Origin: Poriferisodalis sp965204125
Lineage (GTDB): Bacteria; Actinomycetota; Acidimicrobiia; Acidimicrobiales; Poriferisodalaceae
DNA: 64,000 bases
Assembly: GCF_965204125.1 (NCBI RefSeq)
Contig: NZ_OZ241968.1
Span: forward strand, 1,178,001 to 1,242,000
Direction of reading: 5' to 3'
Positions 51,701-57,891 of the stretch are shown in pieces. The position numbers and the translations under genes are program-made. Position 1 is the first letter of the stretch. Every line of letters starts with the position of its first letter. The notes beneath the pieces were generated by a model, which saw nothing but the letters and a program-made list of their open reading frames with translations, was not told the DNA's origin and made no database searches.

Positions 51701-52456
51701 GCTGTCGCTCTGCGCGGCATCGGCTGTGCCATCGCATTGCGCAGCGTCGCCGCTGCCGATTCTCGACGCGACGGCGTCGACGTAGCTGCGCAAGATCGGG
51801 GACAGGTAGGCGTCGGCCACGGTGGTGTCGCCGCGGGGGACGATCTTGACCAGCGGGTCCACCTCGTGACTGACGGAGACCTGGGAGAAGCCGATCTCTC
51901 GCGCAGCGACTGCCAACGCGGCCTCGTGGTCGGTGTGCCGGTACCCGTGCACCAGCACGATGGCCACGGCCTCCATGCCACGCTCACGCGCCGCGGCCAT
52001 GCCTTCTCTGGCCGACGCCAGATCCAGCGGGCACAGCACCGTGCCGTCCGCAGCGATGCGCTCGTCGACTTCGAGCACCTCCGAATAGAGCATCTCGGGC
52101 AGCACGATGTCGAGCTTGAACAGGTGCGGGCGGGTCTGGTACCCGATGCGCAGCACGTCGGCGAAACCGGCCGTGGTCACGAACAGGGTCGGCACGCCGC
52201 GGCGCTGCAGCAGCGCATTGGTTGCCACCGTGGTGCCCATCTTCACCGACCTGATCCGGTCCGGCGGCAGCGCCTCACCGCGGGGCACGTCAAGCAGGTC
52301 GGCGATGGCCGTGGTGGCTGCGTCGTCGTAGCGGCGCGGGTCCTCGCTCAGCAGCTTGTGCGAGACGAGACTGCCGTCGGGCCGCCGGGCCACAACATCC
52401 GTGAAGGTGCCGCCACGATCGACCCAGAAATCCCAGCCAAGGGTTGCTCGGCTCAT
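48707..52456 (-). CDS. Fused hydantoinase/5-oxoprolinase (HyuA plus HyuB domains)
   Basis: A 1249-residue single-chain ATP-dependent cyclic-amide hydrolase type. The HyuA half (1-about 690) has WVDRGGTFTDVVARRPDG, VKMGTTVATNALLQRRG, SHEVDPLVKIVPRGDTTVADAYLSP, LSGPAGGVVGMARTA, GFDMGGTSTDVSHF and VCFGGAGGQHACRVAD. The HyuB half (from about 728) has DPVQLEIFNNLFMNIAEQMG, NAPHLPVHLGSM, NPYNGGTHLPDVTV and ASRGHHADIGG. Length equals eukaryotic-type 5-oxoprolinase. Members hydrolyse oxoproline, hydantoins or carboxylate ketones/amides. Its own TAGGGT promoter lies 6 nt upstream, within the catabolic island. Substrate unknown. Confidence 0.9.
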   Translation of the reverse strand: MSRATLGWDFWVDRGGTFTDVVARRPDGSLVSHKLLSEDPRRYDDAATTAIADLLDVPRGEALPPDRIRSVKMGTTVATNALLQRRGVPTLFVTTAGFADVLRIGYQTRPHLFKLDIVLPEMLYSEVLEVDERIAADGTVLCPLDLASAREGMAAARERGMEAVAIVLVHGYRHTDHEAALAVAAREIGFSQVSVSHEVDPLVKIVPRGDTTVADAYLSPILRSYVDAVASRIGSGDAAQCDGTADAAQSDSAAEAAGGPQLQFMQSNGGLADARRFTGRDALLSGPAGGVVGMARTAQAAGFERLIGFDMGGTSTDVSHFAGEFERANETEVAGIRVRTPIIDMHTVAAGGGSLLTFDGSRLRVGPESAGADPGPVCYGNDGPLALTDANAVLGVIRPEYFPAVFGASGNQPLDAGAAARGIAELADRIGDASGVRRTAAEVAFGYGEIAAENMANAIRKISTERGHDVSAYTLVCFGGAGGQHACRVADRLGITTVLIHPHAGVLSALGIGLADVTDLRAEPVEAPLDPALIAELHRRLTAAVPGAVDAVAAAGVSPDRIEVTGRLAVRYRGSDTSLEVPMGTAAEVAAAFELAHRTRFGFSPPGGANSATALVVDALHIEARGQAVDPPPAAPPAGDREPLLATHPTYMGSTAGAATNGDGQTQPTCERYDTPFWDRTAMAPGTVAAGPAVIVEPNATTVIEPGWQGTITDRGDLVLDRVVARPSRVAIGTSVDPVQLEIFNNLFMNIAEQMGVVLEHTAVSVNIKERRDFSCALFDLSGELVANAPHLPVHLGSMSESIRTVIEQNPDMAPGDVFVLNNPYNGGTHLPDVTVVRPVFDAAGLERIFYVASRGHHADIGGCVPGSAPADSTTIDEEGLVLDNLQIVTEGRFLEDKVREVLASGPWPARNPDQNIADLRAQVAACERGAVELARIVEYYGLDVVHAYMGHVADNAEEMVRRVIDALEDGSYRMELDDGSMICVRISVDADQRSAVVDFVGTSGQHPGNFNAPVAVCRSAVLYVFRCMVDDAIPLNAGCLRPLELVVPDPSMLSPHPPAAVIAGNVETSQQITDALFGALGVVAASQGTMNNFIWGNAAHQYYETICGGAGATARRPGADAVHTHMTNTRLTDPEILEQRHPVLLERFEVRRGSGGRGANDGGDGVVRRLRFGEPMTANLLSSCRRIAPFGVAGGEDGARGRNLLERIDGTVTELAGCARVEVGEGDVMEIHTPGGGGYGTPLPVAAG

Positions 52457-52462
52457 GGCAGG

Positions 52463-52468
52463 ACCCTA
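52463..52468 (-). promoter_or_regulatory. Probable -10 box of the hydantoinase/oxoprolinase gene
   Basis: TAGGGT on the minus strand, 6 nt before the ATG at 52456. It suggests the fused hydrolase and acyl-CoA dehydrogenase can be transcribed separately from SDR-ECH-RidA. Confidence 0.5.
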
Positions 52469-52506
52469 CGTGCCGTCCTCGCCGAGGTCCGTCTCACGGC
52501 CCGCTC

Positions 52507-52914
52507 TCAGTCGGGAACGACGGCCGTGGCAATGATCTCCACCATGGCATCGGGTTCGACCAATCCCGTTGTCCCCAGCAGCGCCATTGCAGGGAAGTGT
52601 CGACCGAGGTGCTTGCGGTGGGCGGCCCCCACGCCGCGAAGATCACCGCGGTAGGCCTGCACATCGGTCGCATACACCACCATCGACACAATGTCGTGCG
52701 GCTCGCCGCCCGCGTGTGCCAGTGCTTCGACGACGTTGCCGAGCGCCACGTCGTACTGCTCAGCGAAGGAGTCGCCGACGACTGCGCCGGTCGAATCTGC
52801 GGCGATCTGGCCGGCGAGATACACCGTCCGCCCGTCGGCCGGCACGACCGCGTGCGCGAATCCCGGCGAGGGAGACATCGATTCGGGGCTGATCAGCCGG
52901 TGAGGTGTCGTCAT
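52507..52914 (-). CDS. RidA (YjgF/YER057c/UK114) family protein
   Basis: A 135-residue RidA-fold protein. FAHAVVPADGRTVYLAGQIAAD, VGDSFAEQYDVALGNVVEALAHAGG and the C-terminal GLVEPDAMVEIIATAVV fit the family, whose archetype hydrolyses enamines/imines. The canonical active Arg near RPxRS is not obvious (GRHFPAMALLGTTGL), so this is a divergent member. ATG 52914 opens the conserved region; upstream in-frame sequence is Arg-rich and unlikely. It follows the enoyl-CoA hydratase by 49 bp. An enamine-hydrolysing role would suit degradation of an aminated aromatic. Confidence 0.85.
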   Translation of the reverse strand: MTTPHRLISPESMSPSPGFAHAVVPADGRTVYLAGQIAADSTGAVVGDSFAEQYDVALGNVVEALAHAGGEPHDIVSMVVYATDVQAYRGDLRGVGAAHRKHLGRHFPAMALLGTTGLVEPDAMVEIIATAVVPD

Positions 52915-52963
52915 TGCAGTGTCCCTGTGTCTCGAGGTCGTTGCGCGTGTTCGCGCCTGCACC

Positions 52964-53788
52964 TCATCGTCCCGTCCATTTCGGTTCCTCCGACGCTCCG
53001 AAGGCACGGTGGAACTCGGCGTGGTCGTCGGTGCGCATGAGCAGCGCCTGCGTCATGGCTTCGAATTCGATGGCTGCGGCCAGGCTCATGTCGGCTTCCC
53101 GGCTGATCAGCAGCTTCGTGGCCTGGTACGCAAGTCGAGGCCCGTCAGCGAGGCGCCGTGCGAGCGCCAGGGCCTCGCTCAGCAGATCGTCTGGGGCGAC
53201 CACGCGGTTCGCCAAGCCGATCTCGACCGCGTGGTCGGCGGTCACCGCGTCGCCCAGCATCAGGATCTCGGTGGCGCGCCCCTGCCCGACCAGCCGGGGC
53301 AGCAAGTAGGCCGAGCCCATGTCGCCGCCCGACAGCCCGACGTTGGTGAACAGGAAGCGGAACTTGGCGTGCGGCACGCAGAGACGGAAGTCGCTCGCCA
53401 GCGCGATCACGGCACCTGCTCCCGCGACCGTGCCGTTGATGGCGGCGATGATCGGGATCGGGCACTCGCGCATGTTCTGGATGACCGCACCCGTCATGTG
53501 GGTGAATTCGAGCAATTGCTTGGGGTCGAACGTCACGAGCTCGCCGATGATCTCGTCGACGTCGCCGCCCGAGCAGAAACCCCGTCCCTCGCCGGTGATG
53601 ACGATGGCGTCGATGTCGCCTCGCAGGGGTGCCTCCCGGAACAGGTCCCGCAGGTCGGCATAGACATCGAAGGTCAGGGCGTTGAGCTTGTCGGGGCGCT
53701 GGAACGTGATCGTGGCCACCCGGTCATCGAGGCTGACGTCGAAGTGCTCCCAGTCGTAGGTGAAGGGTGCTGATGCGCGGAATGTCAT
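52964..53788 (-). CDS. Enoyl-CoA hydratase/isomerase family protein
   Basis: A 274-residue crotonase-fold protein. RPDKLNALTFDVYADL, GEGRGFCSGGDVDEI (oxyanion), NGTVAGAGAVIALASDFRL and FLFTNVGLSGGDMGSAYLLPRLVG are in order. The two catalytic Glu of standard hydratases appear replaced (Val in GAGAVIA, Asn in FTNVG), while an Asp sits in SGGDMG; this pattern recurs in hydratase-like proteins of aminobenzoyl/salicylyl-CoA gene sets as I recall. It overlaps the SDR stop by ATGA. Likely hydration or ring hydrolysis of an alicyclic enoyl-CoA. Confidence 0.88.
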   Translation of the reverse strand: MTFRASAPFTYDWEHFDVSLDDRVATITFQRPDKLNALTFDVYADLRDLFREAPLRGDIDAIVITGEGRGFCSGGDVDEIIGELVTFDPKQLLEFTHMTGAVIQNMRECPIPIIAAINGTVAGAGAVIALASDFRLCVPHAKFRFLFTNVGLSGGDMGSAYLLPRLVGQGRATEILMLGDAVTADHAVEIGLANRVVAPDDLLSEALALARRLADGPRLAYQATKLLISREADMSLAAAIEFEAMTQALLMRTDDHAEFHRAFGASEEPKWTGR

Positions 53789-54495
53789 GAGGGTCCTCCG
53801 TCGAGCACGATCTCCTGGCCGTTGTGCTCGCCGGCCAGCAGCTCCATCACCGCATCTACCACTTCGGCGATCTCGATGATCCGCCCGTGGGGGGTGGCCG
53901 TGGCCAAGGCGGCTTCAGCCTCGGCGAGGTTCTTGCCGGTCTGGCGGGCGATGTTGGCGATCGTGGCCACGGTCATCTCCGTGCGGACGAACGTCGGGCA
54001 CACGGAGTTGGCCGTGACCCCGGTGCCATCCACTTCGGCCGCGACCACACGCATCAAGCCCATGACCGCGTGCTTGGACGACGCATAGGCGGCGATGTAC
54101 TTCGCGCCCTCGACGCCGGCGATCGAGGCAACCGTCACGATCCTGCCGGCGTCGCGTTCCAGCATTCCGTCGATGATGGCTCGGGTGCACAGGAATGCAC
54201 CGGTCGCATTGACCGCGATGCTGCGGTGCCACTCCTCCAAAGTCGTGCGGCCCAGCCGGTTCGATCCCGACACGCCGGCGTTGTTGACGAGGATGTCCAC
54301 CGGGCCGATGTCGGAGAACGTCGAAGCGACTTGCGCTTCATCGGTCACGTCACAGATGCGGGCTTCGACCCCGGCGAACGGCTCAGCAGGCGCCGAGGTG
54401 GCCAGGGCGATGACGTCGTGGCCTGCACTGGCGAGTTCGAGGCTGATGGCCCGGCCGATCCCGCGAGTGCCTCCGGTGACGACGGCCGTGCTCAT
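53785..54495 (-). CDS. SDR family oxidoreductase
   Basis: A 236-residue short-chain dehydrogenase. VVTGGTRGIGRA binds NAD(P); NNAGVSGSNRL, Ser in VASIAGVEG, and YASSKHAVMG (catalytic Tyr/Lys) are present; EIVLDGGPS closes it. It probably acts as a 3-hydroxyacyl-CoA dehydrogenase in the island. It is the first full gene of the SDR-ECH-RidA run and divergent from the monooxygenase gene. Its start overlaps the stop of a 9-codon upstream ORF by ATGA. Confidence 0.9.
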   Translation of the reverse strand: MSTAVVTGGTRGIGRAISLELASAGHDVIALATSAPAEPFAGVEARICDVTDEAQVASTFSDIGPVDILVNNAGVSGSNRLGRTTLEEWHRSIAVNATGAFLCTRAIIDGMLERDAGRIVTVASIAGVEGAKYIAAYASSKHAVMGLMRVVAAEVDGTGVTANSVCPTFVRTEMTVATIANIARQTGKNLAEAEAALATATPHGRIIEIAEVVDAVMELLAGEHNGQEIVLDGGPS

Positions 54496-54521
54496 GCCAC
54501 AGCTCCGGCGTTGTCGAGCAT
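54492..54521 (-). CDS. Possible 9-codon leader ORF ahead of the SDR gene
   Basis: ATG at 54521 opens MLDNAGAVA and stops at TGA 54492, sharing ATGA with the SDR start. A TACAGT box ends 7 nt before its ATG, so it would be the first start codon on a leaderless message and would feed ribosomes into the SDR by termination-reinitiation. It has no similarity I recognise and may serve only for coupling. Confidence 0.4.
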   Translation of the reverse strand: MLDNAGAVA

Positions 54522-54528
54522 GGTGGGG

Positions 54529-54555
54529 ACTGTACTACTCTTTTTGACATCGCAA
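54529..54555 (-). promoter_or_regulatory. Probable promoter of the SDR-ECH-RidA operon
   Basis: On the minus strand, TACAGT (54534-54529) follows TTGCGA (54555-54550) with a 15-bp spacer. The region 54530-54570 is distinctly AT-rich. On the other strand TTGACA (54544-54549) is a good -35 for the monooxygenase, but its -10 is weak. A PaaX-type regulator could bind between them. Confidence 0.4.
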
Positions 54556-54612
54556 ATTTCACGCGATCTCAGGGATTCGGCGAACGATGATGCGCCGCGA
54601 ACGGACGCCCGG

Positions 54613-57030
54613 ATGAAAATCGCCTGCATCGGCGGTGGCCCGGCGAGCCTGTTCTTCAGCATCCTGATGGCCAAGCAAGACCCGGGCCACGACATCACCG
54701 TGTACGAGCGCAACCGCCGCGGCGACACGTTCGGGTTCGGCGTGGTGTTCTCCGACGAGACGCTCGCCAACATCGCAGAGACCGATCCCGATTCGATCGC
54801 CGCAATCGAATCGGAGTTCCGCTACTGGGGCGCGATGGATGTCCTCTACCGGGGGCGCACCATCACCTCCGACGGGCACGGATTCGCCGCGCTGGCCCGC
54901 GTGCGCCTGCTCGAGATCCTGACCCGCCGGGCGATCGAGCTCGGCGTGCGGGTCGAATTCGAAACGGAGGCTCATGCCGACGCGCTGTCCGGCGAGGTGG
55001 ATCTGGTGGTGGCCGGTGACGGTGTCAACAGCAGCACCAGGTCGCGCTACGCCGACGACCTGCGTCCTGCGATCCGCCACGGCTCAGCGAAGTACATCTG
55101 GACCGCCACCGACGCCCCCTTCGACCGCTTCACGTTCATCTTCGAGGACTTGTTCCTCGAAGACATCAAGCACAGCGAGGACTTGCTCCTCGAAGACATC
55201 AAACACAGCGAAGACTTGGTCTTCGAAGACATCAAACACAGCGAGGACTTGGTCAGCGAGGACGGGGCGTGCCGCACGGTGCAGGCGCACATCTATCCCT
55301 ACGACGACACGCGCTCCACCTTCATCGTCGAGATGGCCGAGCCGACGTGGGAATTGGCCGGCCTCGGGGGCCACGACGACGACTTGGCACCAGGTCAGTC
55401 CGACCAGCACGCCCTGGAGTGGTGCAGCCGCGTCTTCTCTGACCATCTCGACGGGCGGCAGCTCATCGGCAACAACTCGCGCTGGATCAGCTTCCCGCGC
55501 ATCTCGTGCGAGTCGTGGATCGCGAACAACGTCGTGCTGCTGGGCGACGCCGCGCACACGGCTCACTATTCGGTGGGCAGCGGCACGAAGATGGCGCTGG
55601 AGGACGCGATCGCGCTCGCCGATGCCATGGCCGCGACGGGCGAAGTCTCCACAGCGCTCAAGAACTACGAGGCCGAGCGCCGCCCCCAGATCGAGAGCCT
55701 GCAACGAGCTGCGGCTACCAGCGAGGACTGGTTCGCGAACGTCGACCATCACCGCCGGCGCCCGTTCGAGCAATTCGCGTTCTCCCTGTTCACCAGGTCG
55801 CAGCGAGTCACCTACGACAATCTGCGCGAGCGCGATGCGCAGTACCACGACGAGACCCTGCGCTGGTTCGCCGAACAGCAGTCGCCTGCACACCGGCCGC
55901 CGACTCCCGACACGCCGCCGATCTTCTACCCCTTCACCCTGCGGGATGTGAGCTTTCACAACCGGATCGGCGTGTCGCCCATGGCGCAGTACAGCGCCGT
56001 GGACGGGATGCCGAACGACTGGCACAAGGTGCATCTCGGCAGCCGCGCCGTGGGCGGGGCCGCCCTGGTGATGACCGAGATGACCTGCACCTCGCCCGAC
56101 GCTCGCATCACGCCCGCCTGCACTGGGATCTGGAACGCCCGCCAAGCCGAGGCATGGGCCGGGATCACCCAGTTCGTGCACGACTTCACCGATGCCAGGA
56201 TCGGTCTGCAGCTCGGGCACGCGGGCCGCAAGGGCTCCACGAGGGTGCCTTGGGAGGGTGAGGACGTACCGCTGGAGGCGGGCAACTGGCCGTTGATCTC
56301 GGCGTCGCCGCTGCGATACCGAGCCGGCAGCCAGATGCCGGCGGAGATGTCGAATGCCCAGATGGATGCCGTGCTCGACGACTTCGTGGCGGCAACCCGG
56401 CGAGCGGCCGACGCCGAGTTCGACTTGGTCGAGCTGCATGCCGCGCACGGCTACCTGCTCTCATCGTTCCTGTCGCCGGTCACGAATCAGCGCAGCGACG
56501 ACCACGGCGGCTCGCTCGAGAACCGGGCCCGCTTCCTGCTGCGCGTCACCCAGGCGGCACGGGAGGCCTGGCCCCAGGGCAAGCCATTGTCGGTGCGGAT
56601 CTCGGCCACCGACTGGGTCGAGGGCGGGTTCAGCCGATCAGAAGCCATCGAGCTGAGCGACATGCTCAAGGGCGCCGGCGTCGACATCATCGACGTTTCC
56701 ACCGGCCAGGTCGATCCCAGCGGGGCGCCGGCGTACGGGCGGCTGTACCAGACACCGTTCGCAGAGGCCATCCGCAACACCGTCGGCATCCCGACCATGG
56801 CGGTGGGCGCCATCTCGAGCATCGACGATGTCAACACCGTGCTGATGGCGGGTCGGGCCGACATCTGCTTGATCGCCCGTGCGCACCTGGTCGATCCCTA
56901 CTGGACCCTCAACGCGGCGATCGATCTGGGCCGCAGCGAGCAACCGTGGCCGATTCAGTACTGGCAGGGCCGCACCAGCCGCCGGCGCGAGCAGGTGCCT
57001 GACGCCCTGATCGACCGCGACCTGCGCTGA
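54613..57030 (+). CDS. Flavin monooxygenase / Old Yellow Enzyme-type fusion (2-aminobenzoyl-CoA or salicylyl-CoA monooxygenase type)
   Basis: An 805-residue two-flavin fusion. Residues 1-about 430 form a PHBH-type FAD monooxygenase: KIACIGGGPASLFFSI, VVAGDGVNSSTRS, LLGDAAHTAHYSVGSGTKMALEDA. Residues 437-800 form an OYE/NADH:flavin oxidoreductase domain: IFYPFTLRDVSFHNRIGVSPM, QLGHAGRKGS, ELHAAHGYLLSSFLSPVTNQR and DDHGGSLENRARF. This order matches 2-aminobenzoyl-CoA monooxygenase/reductase and the bifunctional salicylyl-CoA 5-hydroxylase/oxidoreductase annotation. It hydroxylates and then reduces the CoA-bound ring. Residues 178-about 216 are a tandem insertion with repeated EDIKHSEDL. ATG 54613 starts directly at the FAD motif; the longer upstream frame antisense to the SDR is not credible. 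Confidence 0.87.
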   Translation: MKIACIGGGPASLFFSILMAKQDPGHDITVYERNRRGDTFGFGVVFSDETLANIAETDPDSIAAIESEFRYWGAMDVLYRGRTITSDGHGFAALARVRLLEILTRRAIELGVRVEFETEAHADALSGEVDLVVAGDGVNSSTRSRYADDLRPAIRHGSAKYIWTATDAPFDRFTFIFEDLFLEDIKHSEDLLLEDIKHSEDLVFEDIKHSEDLVSEDGACRTVQAHIYPYDDTRSTFIVEMAEPTWELAGLGGHDDDLAPGQSDQHALEWCSRVFSDHLDGRQLIGNNSRWISFPRISCESWIANNVVLLGDAAHTAHYSVGSGTKMALEDAIALADAMAATGEVSTALKNYEAERRPQIESLQRAAATSEDWFANVDHHRRRPFEQFAFSLFTRSQRVTYDNLRERDAQYHDETLRWFAEQQSPAHRPPTPDTPPIFYPFTLRDVSFHNRIGVSPMAQYSAVDGMPNDWHKVHLGSRAVGGAALVMTEMTCTSPDARITPACTGIWNARQAEAWAGITQFVHDFTDARIGLQLGHAGRKGSTRVPWEGEDVPLEAGNWPLISASPLRYRAGSQMPAEMSNAQMDAVLDDFVAATRRAADAEFDLVELHAAHGYLLSSFLSPVTNQRSDDHGGSLENRARFLLRVTQAAREAWPQGKPLSVRISATDWVEGGFSRSEAIELSDMLKGAGVDIIDVSTGQVDPSGAPAYGRLYQTPFAEAIRNTVGIPTMAVGAISSIDDVNTVLMAGRADICLIARAHLVDPYWTLNAAIDLGRSEQPWPIQYWQGRTSRRREQVPDALIDRDLR
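55144..55254 (+). repeat. 33-bp in-frame tandem repeat, about 3.4 units
   Basis: Units at 55144-55176, 55177-55209 and 55210-55242, then a partial unit from 55243. Each encodes ED-L-x-x-EDIKHS (11 residues). Differences among units are few (G/A at wobble positions, CTC/TTC). The array splits what would otherwise read FIFED-GACRTVQ in the monooxygenase domain. Confidence 0.93.
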
Positions 57031-57048
57031 CGCTGCTGGCCGCGTCAC

Positions 57049-57867
57049 TCAGCGGCGGGCTGCAGCTTCGAGCGTTTCGAGGTAGAAGCGGTGTGCGCCG
57101 GGGCGCAACTGGCGATGCAGCTTCGTGAACACCTCGCGGGCTTCGTCTGCGAGCCATCCCTCGGGTGTGACCGCGGGGGGCAGGCCTGGGTCGGCGTAGG
57201 GCAGCGGTCGCCAAGCGCTGATGTTGTTCATGTGCGCCACGAATGCGTCGCGGTCAGAGCCTGGTTGGGCCATCCACCCCTCGGAAATCGGCTGCTGCGT
57301 CGCCAAGTACTCGCCGTAGAGCTTGTTGATCACGCCCAGGTCCCATGCCCCGGTCGCGACGTGGGGCTCGTCGCCGTGCGGCCGGAAGTCGCCCTCGAAG
57401 AACGACACGTAGCCGTCGAGCCCATGACGCCGCAGCATCGTGCGAGCCTCATCGGCCAGCGAGGCGGGGGCGATCCACGACGCAGCCGGACCGGGCGCAA
57501 AGCCCAAGCGGGCCAGCTGCGACCGGATCAGGTAGCGCTTGCTGCGCTCTGGCTCGGGGATCGAGAACAGCACTAGCAGCCATCGGTCGTCGCTGGGCCG
57601 AACGCCGGTGCCGAAGATGCGCCGGTCACCTGCTTCGAGGATCTCGCGCCCATCGGCGCTGAGGGCGTACCCGGCTTTGCCGTCCACACGTTCGGGCACC
57701 AGCAAGCCGGATCGCTTCATGCGAGACGCCGCGGATCGCACGGCCTGGGCATCCACGTCGACCTCGCTCAGCAAGGCGATGAGCCCGCCGACGGCGACCC
57801 AGCCGCCGTAGTCGCGAGCAAACAGCCCGTAGGTGTCGAGGATGCGATCTCGCGGGGACTTCGTCAT
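57049..57867 (-). CDS. PaaX family transcriptional regulator
   Basis: A 272-residue PaaX-like repressor. The N-terminal winged helix (RDRILDTYGLFARDYGGWVAVGGLIALLSEVDVDAQAVRSAASRMKRSGLL) precedes RWLLVLFSIPEPERSKRYLIRSQLARLGFAP, the PaaX core, and a C-terminal domain ending in HRFYLETLEA. PaaX proteins repress aryl-CoA catabolic operons and are released by aryl-CoA thioesters. It lies 24 bp after the aryl-CoA ligase on the same strand, so the ligase product may be its effector (inference). Confidence 0.92.
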   Translation of the reverse strand: MTKSPRDRILDTYGLFARDYGGWVAVGGLIALLSEVDVDAQAVRSAASRMKRSGLLVPERVDGKAGYALSADGREILEAGDRRIFGTGVRPSDDRWLLVLFSIPEPERSKRYLIRSQLARLGFAPGPAASWIAPASLADEARTMLRRHGLDGYVSFFEGDFRPHGDEPHVATGAWDLGVINKLYGEYLATQQPISEGWMAQPGSDRDAFVAHMNNISAWRPLPYADPGLPPAVTPEGWLADEAREVFTKLHRQLRPGAHRFYLETLEAAARR

Positions 57868-57891
57868 GCCGCCGTCGACCCAGCCCCGTCG

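Noticed and set aside
53824..54612. N-terminal extension of the monooxygenase frame
   Set aside because: It runs antisense through the SDR gene, which has all its motifs; the FAD-binding motif begins right at ATG 54613.
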